From positions 1 through 36,860 of the forward strand of contig DZBS01000017.1 in assembly GCA_022729995.1 (NCBI GenBank): a DNA stretch of 36,860 bases, given 5' to 3'. Position numbers and translations under genes: made by a program. Every line of letters starts with the position of its first letter. Positions within the stretch are counted from its first letter, which is position 1. Origin of the DNA: Draconibacterium orientale. GTDB taxonomy: Bacteria > Bacteroidota > Bacteroidia > Bacteroidales > JAADGE01. The notes beneath the pieces were generated by a model. That model saw only the letters and a program-made list of their open reading frames with translations. It did not search any database and was not told where the DNA came from. Of the stretch, positions 8,482 to 16,941 are shown in pieces.

Positions 8482-8489
8482 TATATTTG
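8482..8489 (+). promoter_or_regulatory. Candidate -7 box for the antitoxin-PIN toxin operon
   Basis: TATATTTG matches TAnnTTTG exactly and lies 24 bases upstream of the start codon at 8514. No good TTTG is found at the expected -33 spacing. Confidence 0.45.
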
Positions 8490-8513
8490 AAGTAAAATAA
8501 AATACTAAGTTTT

Positions 8514-8750
8514 ATGGAAACAATTGTAAAACAACCATTAACTTCACTACAATTGGAGTTATTAAAAATATTTTCGAGAGATATTTCGGAAACTGATTTG
8601 CTGGAGATTAAAAAATTCTTAATTCAATATTTTGCTCAAAAAGCAATGGACGTTGCCGACAAAGTTTGGGAACAAAATAATTGGAATGAAAAAGATGAAA
8701 TCCAATTTCTTAATGAACATAATAGAACACCCTATAAACACAAGAAATAG
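8514..8750 (+). CDS. Putative antitoxin of a PIN-type toxin-antitoxin pair
   Basis: A 78-aa, mostly helical protein. Its C-terminal half (KKFLIQYFAQKAMDVADKVW, then a charged tail rich in Asn, Glu and Lys) resembles small antitoxin-like proteins that precede PIN toxins in Bacteroidota. It has no clear DNA-binding motif that I can name. The stop codon overlaps the GTG start of the PIN gene by one base (8750), so the two are almost certainly translationally coupled. The role as antitoxin rests mainly on this position: it would bind and neutralise the toxin and may repress the shared promoter just upstream. Confidence 0.75.
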   Translation: METIVKQPLTSLQLELLKIFSRDISETDLLEIKKFLIQYFAQKAMDVADKVWEQNNWNEKDEIQFLNEHNRTPYKHKK

Positions 8751-9163
8751 TGAAAATAGTTTTAGATACAAACATCTTGTGGGTTTCAATATCGAGATAT
8801 TCAAAAACTCATTGGGTTATAAATGAACTTATTAATGGAACATATATTCTTTGTGTAACTACTGATATTTTAGATGAATATGAAGAAATTATTAGTCAAA
8901 AACTTGGTTCTGAAACCGCTAAAAGCATAATGGAACTGTTGGACAATTTACCTAATGTTGAATATGTAACAAAATATTATCGTTGGGAATTAATAGAGCA
9001 AGATTATGATGACAATAAATTTGCAGATTGTGCAATTGCTTGTAACGCCCATTATATTGCTACAAATGATAAACATTTCAATATTTTAAAACTTATTGCA
9101 TTTCCCAAAGTGAATGTTATAAACCTAGATGAATTTAAATTAGTTATAGATACATTAATATAA
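8750..9163 (+). CDS. PIN-domain toxin (predicted ribonuclease)
   Basis: A 137-aa PIN-domain protein of the small toxin type. The acidic metal-binding residues are in place: D6 in the opening LDTNIL, E43 in the ILDEYEE helix, D88 and D93 in DDNKFADCAI, and D107 in ATNDKHF. PIN toxins are Mg2+/Mn2+-dependent endoribonucleases that cut tRNA, rRNA or mRNA when their antitoxin is lost. The start is a GTG that overlaps the stop codon of the upstream antitoxin by one base; no later ATG would keep the first strand and D6. The target RNA cannot be read from sequence. The gene sits beside several hairpin repeats in the accessory part of the window. Confidence 0.9.
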   Translation: MKIVLDTNILWVSISRYSKTHWVINELINGTYILCVTTDILDEYEEIISQKLGSETAKSIMELLDNLPNVEYVTKYYRWELIEQDYDDNKFADCAIACNAHYIATNDKHFNILKLIAFPKVNVINLDEFKLVIDTLI

Positions 9164-9203
9164 ATAGAGGTCATATAGTATCCAATATTTTTTACATTTG
9201 TTA

Positions 9204-9214
9204 CCCCGTCGGGG
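9204..9214. repeat. Short GC palindrome (CCCCGTCGGGG)
   Basis: An 11-base palindrome in an AT-rich gap between the PIN toxin and aspS. It resembles the CCCCG...CGGGG element in the REP cluster at 4988-5006. Alone it is too short to be a strong terminator. Confidence 0.4.
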
Positions 9215-9314
9215 CGTTAGAATTGTGTGTCAATTCAATTTCTACCGAGCTTAGATGCCTAACGGCACAATCAAATTTCATTAGGTGATATCGTTTCTAA
9301 TCGGTTACAAAATA

Positions 9315-9348
9315 AAAACGAGACCGGTTGCTATAACCCGTCTCGTTT
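9315..9348. repeat. Dispersed GAGAC hairpin, copy 3, likely terminator between convergent genes
   Basis: AAACGAGAC pairs with GTCTCGTTT around the same CGGTTGCTATAA-type loop as the copy at 8307-8341. It lies between the convergent PIN toxin and aspS genes, where a two-way terminator would be useful; on the minus strand the hairpin is followed by TTTTTATTTTG. Confidence 0.65.
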
Positions 9349-9392
9349 ACCAATTGTCTTTATACTTATATCTAACTACTTAATACTAACTA

Positions 9393-11141
9393 CTATTTAT
9401 TTACAGAAAGGAATAAGTCTTTAAGCTGCTTATTGTCTATTTCGGCAGGTGCGTCAATCATAATATCTTTACCTGCGTTGTTTTTAGGAAATGCCATCAC
9501 GTCGCGTATTGAATCGCTGCCGTTAAACATAGCCGTCCATCTGTCGAAACCAAATGCAATACCGCCGTGAGGAGGAGCGCCGTATTTGAATGCACTCATA
9601 AGGAACCCAAATTGGTTTTCGGCTTCTTCGTCGGTAAAACCTAATGCTTTAAACATCTTTTGTTGCATTTCGGTATCGTGTATTCTTATTGAACCGCCGC
9701 CAATTTCGGAACCGTTAATAACTAAATCGTAGGCATTGGCTTTTATGTTTTCGGGTTTTGTGTCCAATAAATGTTCTTCGCCAATTTTTGGTGCAGTGAA
9801 CGGATGATGCATTGCATGTAATTGTCCTGTTTCTTCGTCTTTCTCAAATAAAGGAAAGTCGATAACCCAAAGCGGAGCAAATACTTTATTATCTCTAAGT
9901 CCTAATCGGTTTCCCATTTCATGTCTTAGTTCGCTAAGAGCAGCCAATGTTTTAGATTTAGCTCCCGATAATACAAGTATCAAATCGCCGGCTTGCGCAC
10001 CTGTTGCTTGTGCCCATTTCATTAATTCATCTTGATTATAAAACTTATCTACGCTCGATTTAATGGTTCCGTCGGTATTATATTTTGCATAAACCATTCC
10101 CATAGCGCCAATTTGCGGTCGTTTCACAAATTCGGTAAGTTCGTCGAGTTGTTTGCGAGTAAATTCCGATTGTCCTTTAACGCAAAGAGCTCCAATATAT
10201 TCGGCATCGTCAAACACTTTAAAGTCTTTTCCTTTAACAATTTCGGTAACATTGTTAATTAACATTTCAAATCTAATGTCGGGGCGGTCGTTGCCGTATT
10301 TCTCCATTGCATTGTCGTAAGTAATTCTCGGGAAATTATCTTTAAAATCGATATTCTTAACTTCTTTAAACAGATATTTTGCCAAGCCTTCAAAAGTTGT
10401 AAGAATATCTTCTCTTTCAATAAAAGACATTTCACAATCAATTTGTGTAAATTCAGGCTGACGGTCGGAACGGAAATCTTCGTCTCTAAAACATTTAGTA
10501 AGCTGAAAATATTTATCGTAGCCCGATATCATAAGCAATTGTTTAAAAACTTGCGGCGATTGAGGCAGTGCATAAAACTTTCCGGCACTCATTCGTGAGG
10601 GTACCACAAAATCTCTTGCACCTTCGGGTGTTGACCGAATAAGAAATGGTGTTTCAATTTCAAGGAAACCTTTATCGCTTAGGAATCTTCTTACTAATTG
10701 AGCCATAAGATGTCTTAGCATTAATCCTTTTTGAAGAGGTTTACGTCTAAGATCGAGGTAACGGTATTTCATTCTGAGTTCCTCGCCTCCGTCTGTCTCG
10801 TCTTCTATGGTGAAAGGCGGCACTTCGGACTTGCTAAGAATTTCTATATTGCTTACAACAATTTCAATTTCGCCGGTTGTCAGTTCTTTGTTTTTGTTAC
10901 TTCTTTCGGCAACAGTTCCTTTAACTTTAATAACAAATTCGCGTCCAAGTTTGCGAGCTTGTTCGCTAAGTTCTGGTTTAGAGTTTTGGTCTATAACAAG
11001 TTGAGTGATTCCGTATCTGTCTCTTAAATCAATAAAAGTCATTCCGCCAAGGTTTCTAATCTTTTGAACCCAACCGCTAAGTAATATTTCTTTATTAACG
11101 GCATCAATTCTTAATTCGCCGCAATTGTGTGTTCTATACAT
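9393..11141 (-). CDS. aspS: Aspartyl-tRNA synthetase
   Basis: A class II aminoacyl-tRNA synthetase that charges tRNA-Asp with aspartate using ATP. The 582-aa product has an N-terminal anticodon-binding OB fold opening with [11 protein letters not shown]. The catalytic core follows, with motif 2 ([20 protein letters not shown]), a bacterial-type GAD insertion, and motif 3 ([12 protein letters not shown]) near the C-terminus. The start is placed at 11141 rather than nine codons upstream, because family members begin at this MYRTH and a TATATTTG promoter-like box (11166-11173) would overlap the longer version. The gene is monocistronic. Whether it is strictly Asp-specific or also charges tRNA-Asn cannot be decided from this window. 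Confidence 0.97.
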   Translation of the reverse strand: MYRTHNCGELRIDAVNKEILLSGWVQKIRNLGGMTFIDLRDRYGITQLVIDQNSKPELSEQARKLGREFVIKVKGTVAERSNKNKELTTGEIEIVVSNIEILSKSEVPPFTIEDETDGGEELRMKYRYLDLRRKPLQKGLMLRHLMAQLVRRFLSDKGFLEIETPFLIRSTPEGARDFVVPSRMSAGKFYALPQSPQVFKQLLMISGYDKYFQLTKCFRDEDFRSDRQPEFTQIDCEMSFIEREDILTTFEGLAKYLFKEVKNIDFKDNFPRITYDNAMEKYGNDRPDIRFEMLINNVTEIVKGKDFKVFDDAEYIGALCVKGQSEFTRKQLDELTEFVKRPQIGAMGMVYAKYNTDGTIKSSVDKFYNQDELMKWAQATGAQAGDLILVLSGAKSKTLAALSELRHEMGNRLGLRDNKVFAPLWVIDFPLFEKDEETGQLHAMHHPFTAPKIGEEHLLDTKPENIKANAYDLVINGSEIGGGSIRIHDTEMQQKMFKALGFTDEEAENQFGFLMSAFKYGAPPHGGIAFGFDRWTAMFNGSDSIRDVMAFPKNNAGKDIMIDAPAEIDNKQLKDLFLSVNK

Positions 11142-11165
11142 TATTGTTATATTGAAATTAAAATG

Positions 11166-11173
11166 CAAATATA
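11166..11173 (-). promoter_or_regulatory. Candidate -7 box for aspS
   Basis: The minus strand reads TATATTTG, a TAnnTTTG match 24 bases before the chosen aspS start. The -33 element is not clear. Confidence 0.4.
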
Positions 11174-11278
11174 ATTATTTAGAATATCTTCTTAAAAACT
11201 ATTTTTTAAGATTGATATTTTATTTATATTTATTAATACATTTGGCTCAAACAAATGTACACATTAAATAAACTTGTA

Positions 11279-11309
11279 TCCGTCAGACCGCTTGAAGCGG
11301 TCTGACGGA
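11279..11309. repeat. Perfect 31-base palindrome between aspS and tadA
   Basis: Fifteen bases on each side of one central G pair perfectly: TCCGTCAGACCGCTT, G, AAGCGGTCTGACGGA. It would fold into a hairpin of about 13 bp. It has no T-run and lies between two divergent promoters, so it is probably a REP-type element rather than a terminator. Confidence 0.75.
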
Positions 11310-11317
11310 TTATTCAA

Positions 11318-11325
11318 TAATTTTG
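11318..11325 (+). promoter_or_regulatory. Candidate -7 box for tadA
   Basis: TAATTTTG matches TAnnTTTG and ends 17 bases before the tadA ATG. A TTG occurs 23 bases upstream, inside the palindrome, which is slightly wide for the -33 element. Confidence 0.4.
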
Positions 11326-11342
11326 GCTAAAACTTATATATC

Positions 11343-11789
11343 ATGACAGATTTTTTTTCCGACGAATATTTTATGAAAGAAGCCTTGAAACTTGCAAAAG
11401 AAGGTTTAAATAACGGCGAAGTTCCTGTTGGAGCAATTGTTGTGTGCAACAATCAAATAATTGCAAAGGCACATAACCTAACCGAAACATTGAACGACGT
11501 TACCGCTCATGCCGAAATATTGGCACTTACGTCGGCAGCAAATCATTTGGGTGCAAAGTATTTACCGGATTGCACATTGTATGTAACAGTTGAACCTTGC
11601 ATTATGTGTGCGGGTGCTTCATATTGGTCGCAAATTGGCAGGATTGTTTATGGCACATCCGATGAAAAAAGAGGATTTACAACAGTTACATCAAATATAC
11701 TTCATCCTAAAACAACTGTAACCTCAGGAATTTTAAAAGATGAATCTGCTAAAATATTAAAAGATTTCTTCTATTCTGTTAGGAAATAA
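11343..11789 (+). CDS. tadA: tRNA adenosine(34) deaminase
   Basis: A 148-aa zinc deaminase that converts A34 to inosine in the anticodon of tRNA-Arg(ACG). The zinc ligands H56, C86 and C89 and the proton-shuttling E58 are in the motifs HAE and PCIMC. The opening EALKLAKEG and the VPVGAIVV strand are also typical of TadA rather than of cytidine or guanine deaminases. The gene is transcribed alone, divergent from aspS and convergent with glpD. A long inverted repeat (11760-11770 with 11790-11800) spans its stop codon but lacks a T-run, so its role as a terminator is doubtful. Confidence 0.93.
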   Translation: MTDFFSDEYFMKEALKLAKEGLNNGEVPVGAIVVCNNQIIAKAHNLTETLNDVTAHAEILALTSAANHLGAKYLPDCTLYVTVEPCIMCAGASYWSQIGRIVYGTSDEKRGFTTVTSNILHPKTTVTSGILKDESAKILKDFFYSVRK

Positions 11790-11840
11790 AAGAAATCTTT
11801 TGAATTGAAATTAATAATAAACAAGGATTAAATTGAATAT

Positions 11841-13508
11841 CTATTTATTAAACGACTTAGCATTTTCTATTTCGTTGTTCATTTCTTGAATGTTCTTTTG
11901 TTTTTCCTCTTCTGTCCAATTCAACATTTTAGCCATAAAATCGGCAGAATGATTTAATACGTTTGCTATTTCGTTAATATGAAAGAAAATCATACTTGTT
12001 CTTCTAATAAAGAAATCGGTTATACTTGCAGTCATTTCATTATTAACCGAATAATCTATTTCAGCATTAAGCCAAGCAATGTCGGTGTTTTTAGTTTCGT
12101 TATAATATCCGTAAGCAATGTCGGTAACTTTATCGATATTCATTCCGTATTTGTAGAACAAAGTTTTGAAGTCGGCAACGGAAATACCGGTTTGTTTTGC
12201 AAGGTCATATTTAGCGTCGGCAAATTGAATTAACTTTTCCTGAGTAGGGTAGAAAGGGAATTCGCCACCCGATAATCTGAGGTTTTTAGTCTGACATTTC
12301 ACAAAATCACGTCCCTCGAGTTTATGTAAGTTTTCGGCAACAATCTTTGATATATTCTTGGCCATAATTCTGTAGCCTGTTAGTTTCCCGCCTGCTATAG
12401 AAACTAAACCTGTTTCGGAAGTAAATATTTCATCTTTACGCGAAAGTTCCGAGGGTGCTTTTCCGTCTTCATGAATTAGCGGTCGCAAACCTGCCCAAGC
12501 GGATTTAACATCGATAAATTCAAGTTTTGCGTTTGGAGATATTTTATTTACGGCATTTATTAAATATTGAACATCTTCCTCGTTAATCGAAGGATTTTTA
12601 ATGTCGCCCGTATAATTTGTATCTGTAGTTCCTATGTATACAATATTTTGACGCGGAATTGCAAAAACCATTCGTTTATCGCCGGTATCAAAATATATTG
12701 CATGATTTAAATTGAATCGGCTTTTTTCTACAACAATGTGAACACCTTTTGTGTGATGTATTCTTTTTCCTTTAAGTGAATTATCTTTTTCGCGAAGTTT
12801 ATCAACCCAAGGACCTGTTGCGTTAACAATGTTTTTGGCAAATATTTGGTAATTTTCTTGTGTTTTGCAATCTTTCACATCAACACCTTTTACTTTTCCT
12901 TCTTCATAAATAAAAGATAAAGCTTCGGAATAATTTAATGCCAGCGAACCGTATTCAGCTGCTTTCTTGAGAACTTCAATTGTTAATCGTGAATCGTCGG
13001 TTTTATATTCGTAATATAAAGCACCCGATTTTAATATCGGACTGTCGATTAGCGGAATGCGTTCAATTGTTTCTTCTCTGGTTAACATTCTTCGTTGCTC
13101 GTCTTTTTTAACGCCTGCAAGAAAATCATAAACAAATAATGCTATTGAAGTTGTAAATTCGCCAAGGTTTCCGTCTTCGATAATCGGAAGAACCATTTTT
13201 TCGGGAATTACTATGTGAGCTGCATTTGTGTGAACCGTTTCTCTTTCTAAACCAACTTCTCTAACTAATCCGAGCTCCAATTGTTCTAAATATCGTAGTC
13301 CGCCGTGAACAAGTTTTGTAGATCTGCTGCTTGTTCCGGAAGCAAAGTCCTGCATTTCGATTAATGCAACTGTCATTCCTCTTGATGATGCGTCTAAGGC
13401 AATTCCTGCGCCTGTAATTCCGCCTCCGATAATTAGTAAATCAAACTTAGAGTTCTTGAACTTTTCAACAATTTCTTTTCTGTTGAGTGCCGAAAATTTT
13501 GTTAGCAT
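11841..13508 (-). CDS. glpD: FAD-dependent glycerol-3-phosphate dehydrogenase
   Basis: A 555-aa membrane-associated flavoenzyme that oxidises sn-glycerol 3-phosphate to dihydroxyacetone phosphate and passes electrons to the quinone pool. The dinucleotide-binding motif GGGITGAG lies at 28-35, followed by the family block SSRSTKLVHGGLRYLE at 60-75. The C-terminal third contains the DAO-type helical cap (SITDFFIRRTSMIFFH). It is the last gene of a minus-strand run: the U32 gene ends 41 bases upstream and the GT9 gene precedes that. No glpK or glpF is next to it, so its link to glycerol uptake is not visible here; phospholipid turnover is an equally good source of substrate. Confidence 0.93.
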   Translation of the reverse strand: MLTKFSALNRKEIVEKFKNSKFDLLIIGGGITGAGIALDASSRGMTVALIEMQDFASGTSSRSTKLVHGGLRYLEQLELGLVREVGLERETVHTNAAHIVIPEKMVLPIIEDGNLGEFTTSIALFVYDFLAGVKKDEQRRMLTREETIERIPLIDSPILKSGALYYEYKTDDSRLTIEVLKKAAEYGSLALNYSEALSFIYEEGKVKGVDVKDCKTQENYQIFAKNIVNATGPWVDKLREKDNSLKGKRIHHTKGVHIVVEKSRFNLNHAIYFDTGDKRMVFAIPRQNIVYIGTTDTNYTGDIKNPSINEEDVQYLINAVNKISPNAKLEFIDVKSAWAGLRPLIHEDGKAPSELSRKDEIFTSETGLVSIAGGKLTGYRIMAKNISKIVAENLHKLEGRDFVKCQTKNLRLSGGEFPFYPTQEKLIQFADAKYDLAKQTGISVADFKTLFYKYGMNIDKVTDIAYGYYNETKNTDIAWLNAEIDYSVNNEMTASITDFFIRRTSMIFFHINEIANVLNHSADFMAKMLNWTEEEKQKNIQEMNNEIENAKSFNK

Positions 13509-13549
13509 AGCTGTATTATTTATGTTTTTTATTTAGAATAATGTTTTAC

Positions 13550-14794
13550 TTAAGCATCAACAATTTTATAGAGTTTGTCGGCTCTTCTTACTTTTTCTTT
13601 TATAGGAATTGATATTGTTTGTCCTTTAAAAGCTTGTTCAACATTTTTTAGGTTGAAACGTATTTCTTCAACAACTGTTTCAATAACTCCGGTTGTTGGT
13701 CCGGTAATTAATATTTGGTCGCCAACTTTAATATCTTCAGATTGAATTTCAAATTCGGCAACATTTATCTTTTCGAAATAGTTTGTTCCTTTACCGATAT
13801 ATATTTTCTTCTTTGTAGCTTTTGAACCGTATTCGCTGCTCCATTCGCCAAGTTTGCGTCCGAGATAATATCCGTCCCAAAATCCACGGTTGAAAACTGT
13901 TGACAATCTTTCAGCCCAATTTTCAATTTTCTCTTGTGTATATGTTCTTTCAAAACAAGAATCAACGGCTTCGCGATAGCACGAACTTGTTGTCTTAACA
14001 TATTCGGCAGGACGTGCTCTTCCTTCAATTTTTAAAACTCTAATTCCCGCTTCCAATACTTTATCAATGAAATTTATTGTTGACAAATCTTTTGGCGACA
14101 TAATGTATTCGTTATCAATTTCGAGTTCAAATCCGGTTTCTTTTTCGGTAACAATATAAGCTTTTCTGCAGGTTTGCAAACAAGCTCCTCTGTTTGCCGA
14201 AGAGTTTTGTTCGTGAAGACTCAAATAACATTTTCCTGAAACGGCCATACATAAAGCTCCGTGTGCAAAAATTTCAATCTGAATTAATTTTCCCGACGGA
14301 CCTTTAATTTGTTCTTTCTCAATTTCATCGGTAATCTTTTTAACTTGTTTTAAACTTAATTCTCTTGCTAAAACAATTACGTCGGCAAAGTGTGAATAGA
14401 ATTTTACGGTTTCAATATTACTGATATTTAATTGAGTTGAAATGTGAATTTCTAACCCGATTGTGCTTGCATAATTTATTACTGCTTGGTCTGACGCTAT
14501 TATTGCGGTAACTTTACTTTCTTTGGCGATATTTAATATTTGACGCATCAAATTTATATCGTGGTCGTATATTATTGTGTTTACGGTTAAATAGCTTCTA
14601 ATATTATTTTCATTGCAAATTCTTACAATTTCTTTTAAATCTTCTGTTGTGAAATTGTTTGTGGATTTCGATCGCATGTTTAATTGCTCAATTCCAAAAT
14701 ATACCGAATTTGCTCCGCCTTGAATTGCTGCTGTCAGCGATTCAAAAGAACCGACAGGAGCCATAATTTCTATGTCTTCTTTTTTATATGTCAT
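13550..14794 (-). CDS. Peptidase U32 family protein (RNA-hydroxylation type)
   Basis: A 414-aa U32-family protein. The TIM-barrel-like N-terminus carries EIMAPVGSFESLTAA and GGANSVYFG, and the U32 signature region around 177-211 contains AHGALCMAVSGKCYLS followed by NRGACLQTCR. Four cysteines (C182, C189, C205, C209) are placed like the iron-sulfur ligands proposed for this family. The name comes from early collagenase reports, but well-studied members such as TrhP and RlhA act in hydroxylation of tRNA or 23S rRNA. The size and signature fit a TrhP-like (YegQ) role in tRNA wobble uridine modification; this is inferred. It starts 20 bases after the GT9 gene and is probably co-transcribed with it and with glpD. 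Confidence 0.88.
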   Translation of the reverse strand: MTYKKEDIEIMAPVGSFESLTAAIQGGANSVYFGIEQLNMRSKSTNNFTTEDLKEIVRICNENNIRSYLTVNTIIYDHDINLMRQILNIAKESKVTAIIASDQAVINYASTIGLEIHISTQLNISNIETVKFYSHFADVIVLARELSLKQVKKITDEIEKEQIKGPSGKLIQIEIFAHGALCMAVSGKCYLSLHEQNSSANRGACLQTCRKAYIVTEKETGFELEIDNEYIMSPKDLSTINFIDKVLEAGIRVLKIEGRARPAEYVKTTSSCYREAVDSCFERTYTQEKIENWAERLSTVFNRGFWDGYYLGRKLGEWSSEYGSKATKKKIYIGKGTNYFEKINVAEFEIQSEDIKVGDQILITGPTTGVIETVVEEIRFNLKNVEQAFKGQTISIPIKEKVRRADKLYKIVDA

Positions 14795-14814
14795 TTTTTA
14801 TTCTGATACTTTTT

Positions 14815-15798
14815 TTACAAAATTAGTTTATTTACTTGTTTAATTATCTGACTTTCGTCAATATCGTTCATACATTTAAAATGTTTTTTAGGGCATTTTT
14901 TGAAACCTATTTTTGAACATGGTCGGCATTTCAAATTGTTATTTTCTACAATTATTGAATTTTCTCCGGATAAATAAGGATACATTCCAAAAACGGGAAC
15001 TGTGTTGCCCCAAACAGAAATAATATCTTTTTTAAAAGCCGAAGCAATGTGCATTAATCCTGTGTCGTGTGAAATTACAAACTTTGCTTGTTTTACGAGA
15101 GATGCAGATTGATTCAAATTAAATTTTCCGCAAGCATTTAAAATTGTTTCTCCAACTTGATTTTTAATTATTTCGCCGGTTTCAAAATCTTCTTTTCCGC
15201 CTGAAATTATCAATGGAAAATTTATTTTTTTACAGATTGATACAATCTTTTCAACAGGAAGTTTCTTTGTGAAATGTTGTGCTCCAATTGCAAACAGAAT
15301 ATATCCGTTTTTGAAGTTTTCGGGTAAAGTGTTTATTTCAACATTATCTTTTTCGGGGATAAAATAATCAAGACCTTTCATATCATTTTCAACATCAAAA
15401 TAATGAATAGTATTTAAATATCTGTCAACAATATGAACATCAGGTAATTTATTTATTTTCAAATTTACCAACAACCATTTTTCCCAATTTAGTTTATTTA
15501 CTTTTAGCGAGTGCATTTTTAGCATCGAAGTAACTCTGTTTGAGCGAATATTGTTATGAAGATCAATAACATGGTCGAATTCAATTTTAGATAATTCATC
15601 AATGGTATTTTTCAGATTTCCGTCGAATACGTGTAGCTTATCTATATACGGATTTTCCGAAAGAATGCTTTCGTATTGTTTCTTTGTCAGAAAATGAACT
15701 TCGGCATTTTCAACTTGTTGTTTTAAATTGCGAATAACAGGAGTTGTAAGTACAATATCGCCGATTGAGCTGAATCGAATAATTAAAAATCTTATCAA
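14815..15798 (-). CDS. Glycosyltransferase family 9 (heptosyltransferase-like)
   Basis: A 327-aa GT-B glycosyltransferase of family 9. It opens with the typical RFLIIRFSSIGDIVLTTPVI and has the donor-site block SHDTGLMHIASAF with the VWGNTVP loop in its C-terminal domain. Near the end is a cysteine cluster (CRPCSKIGFKKCPKKHFKCM) common in this family. GT9 enzymes usually transfer ADP-heptose to the inner core of lipopolysaccharide at the cytoplasmic face of the inner membrane; the exact sugar and acceptor cannot be read here. It lies between pheS (115 bases upstream) and the U32 gene, with no other LPS genes nearby. Confidence 0.9.
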   Translation of the reverse strand: MIRFLIIRFSSIGDIVLTTPVIRNLKQQVENAEVHFLTKKQYESILSENPYIDKLHVFDGNLKNTIDELSKIEFDHVIDLHNNIRSNRVTSMLKMHSLKVNKLNWEKWLLVNLKINKLPDVHIVDRYLNTIHYFDVENDMKGLDYFIPEKDNVEINTLPENFKNGYILFAIGAQHFTKKLPVEKIVSICKKINFPLIISGGKEDFETGEIIKNQVGETILNACGKFNLNQSASLVKQAKFVISHDTGLMHIASAFKKDIISVWGNTVPVFGMYPYLSGENSIIVENNNLKCRPCSKIGFKKCPKKHFKCMNDIDESQIIKQVNKLIL

Positions 15799-15913
15799 TT
15801 TATGATGTATTTAAAAAATAAAGATGTGCTGATTAAATTTTGCTTCATCTTCCATTAAAATTAAAAATGACAGGTTTTATTCAGCACACAAAAATAATTT
15901 ATATCAAAATAAG

Positions 15914-16927
15914 TTATCGAAATTGAGATAAAAATCTTAAATCGTTTTCAAAAAATAATCTCAAATCTTTTATTCCGTGTTTGAGCATTGCAATACGTTC
16001 TATTCCCATTCCGAAAGCAAATCCGGTGTAGATTGTGCTGTCGATTCCGTTGCTTTCCAAAACATTAGGGTCAACCATTCCGCAACCGAGAATTTCTAAC
16101 CAACCTGTGTATTTACAAACATTGCAACCTTTTCCTCCGCAAAGTGAACACGAAATATCCATTTCGGCCGACGGTTCGGTAAACGGAAAATATGAAGGGC
16201 GAAGTCTTATTTTTGTTTCTTCTCCAAACATTTCTTTTGCAAAATACATAAGAGTTTGTTTTAAATCGGCAAACGAAACATTTTTATCAATATAAAGTCC
16301 TTCAATTTGATGAAAAATGCAATGTGCTCTTGCCGAAATTGCTTCGTTTCTGAAAACTCTTCCCGGAGAAATTGTTCTTATTGGAGGTTTTTGATTTTCC
16401 ATTACACGAACTTGAACAGATGATGTGTGTGTTCTTAGCAGAATATCAGGATTTTTTTCAATAAAGAAAGTATCTTGCATATCGCGTGCAGGATGTTCCG
16501 GCGGAAAATTTAATGCCGAAAAAACGTGATAATCGTCTTCCATTTCCGGACCTTCGGAAATTGTAAAACCAAGTCGTGTAAAAATATCTGTAATTTCATT
16601 TCTCGTAAGTGATATTGGATGACGTGAGCCGAGTTTTGAGTTTTCGGCAGTTAAACTCAAATCAATATCTGAAATTTTATCATCGGTTGACGATAATGAA
16701 AGTTTCAGAAAATTTATTTTATCCGAAACAGAATCTTTAAGCTGATTTAAAAACTGACCGAATTCTTTTTTTTCTTCAGAAGGAACGTTTTTAAAATCGG
16801 TAAATAAGTCGGTAATAATTCCGCCTTTTTTTGAAAGATATTTTATTCTAAATTGTTCAATTTCATCTTCTTTGGTTGCCACAAATTTTTCAACTTCCGA
16901 CAAATAATTTTTTACTTTGTCAATCAT
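15914..16927 (-). CDS. pheS: Phenylalanyl-tRNA synthetase alpha subunit
   Basis: The 337-aa catalytic subunit of the alpha2-beta2 enzyme that charges tRNA-Phe. An N-terminal coiled-coil (about 1-90) contacts tRNA. The class II core follows, with GPEMEDDYHVFSALNFP (126-142), motif 2 (GRVFRNEAISARAHCIFHQIEG overall, 189-210) and motif 3 (GFAFGMGIERIAML). A zinc-type cysteine set, C260, C263, C268 and C271, is present. pheT is not next to it, so the two subunits are encoded apart. It starts 14 bases after the cyclophilin gene and is probably co-transcribed with it. Confidence 0.96.
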   Translation of the reverse strand: MIDKVKNYLSEVEKFVATKEDEIEQFRIKYLSKKGGIITDLFTDFKNVPSEEKKEFGQFLNQLKDSVSDKINFLKLSLSSTDDKISDIDLSLTAENSKLGSRHPISLTRNEITDIFTRLGFTISEGPEMEDDYHVFSALNFPPEHPARDMQDTFFIEKNPDILLRTHTSSVQVRVMENQKPPIRTISPGRVFRNEAISARAHCIFHQIEGLYIDKNVSFADLKQTLMYFAKEMFGEETKIRLRPSYFPFTEPSAEMDISCSLCGGKGCNVCKYTGWLEILGCGMVDPNVLESNGIDSTIYTGFAFGMGIERIAMLKHGIKDLRLFFENDLRFLSQFR

Positions 16928-16941
16928 TTATTCTAATTATT

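Larger units (their letters stand above)
8135..8513. other. Gene-free region between divergent small gene pairs
   Basis: No coding sequence is visible. The region contains promoter-like boxes for both flanking units, a perfect CTGAGTTT-CC-AAACTCAG palindrome (8231-8248), a weaker relative of it at about 8396-8412, and the hairpin repeat at 8307-8341. Confidence 0.55.

Noticed and set aside
11142-11168. A nine-codon N-terminal extension of AspS
   Set aside because: Family members begin at the MYRTH methionine, and a promoter-like box overlaps the extension.
11760-11800. An inverted repeat spanning the tadA stop codon as a terminator
   Set aside because: The arms match (11 bp), but the loop is 19 bases, the stem is AT-rich and no T-run follows, so it is not annotated as a terminator.
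11841-13508. glpD as part of a glycerol-uptake operon
   Set aside because: No glpK, glpF or glycerol regulator is nearby; its neighbours are unrelated genes.
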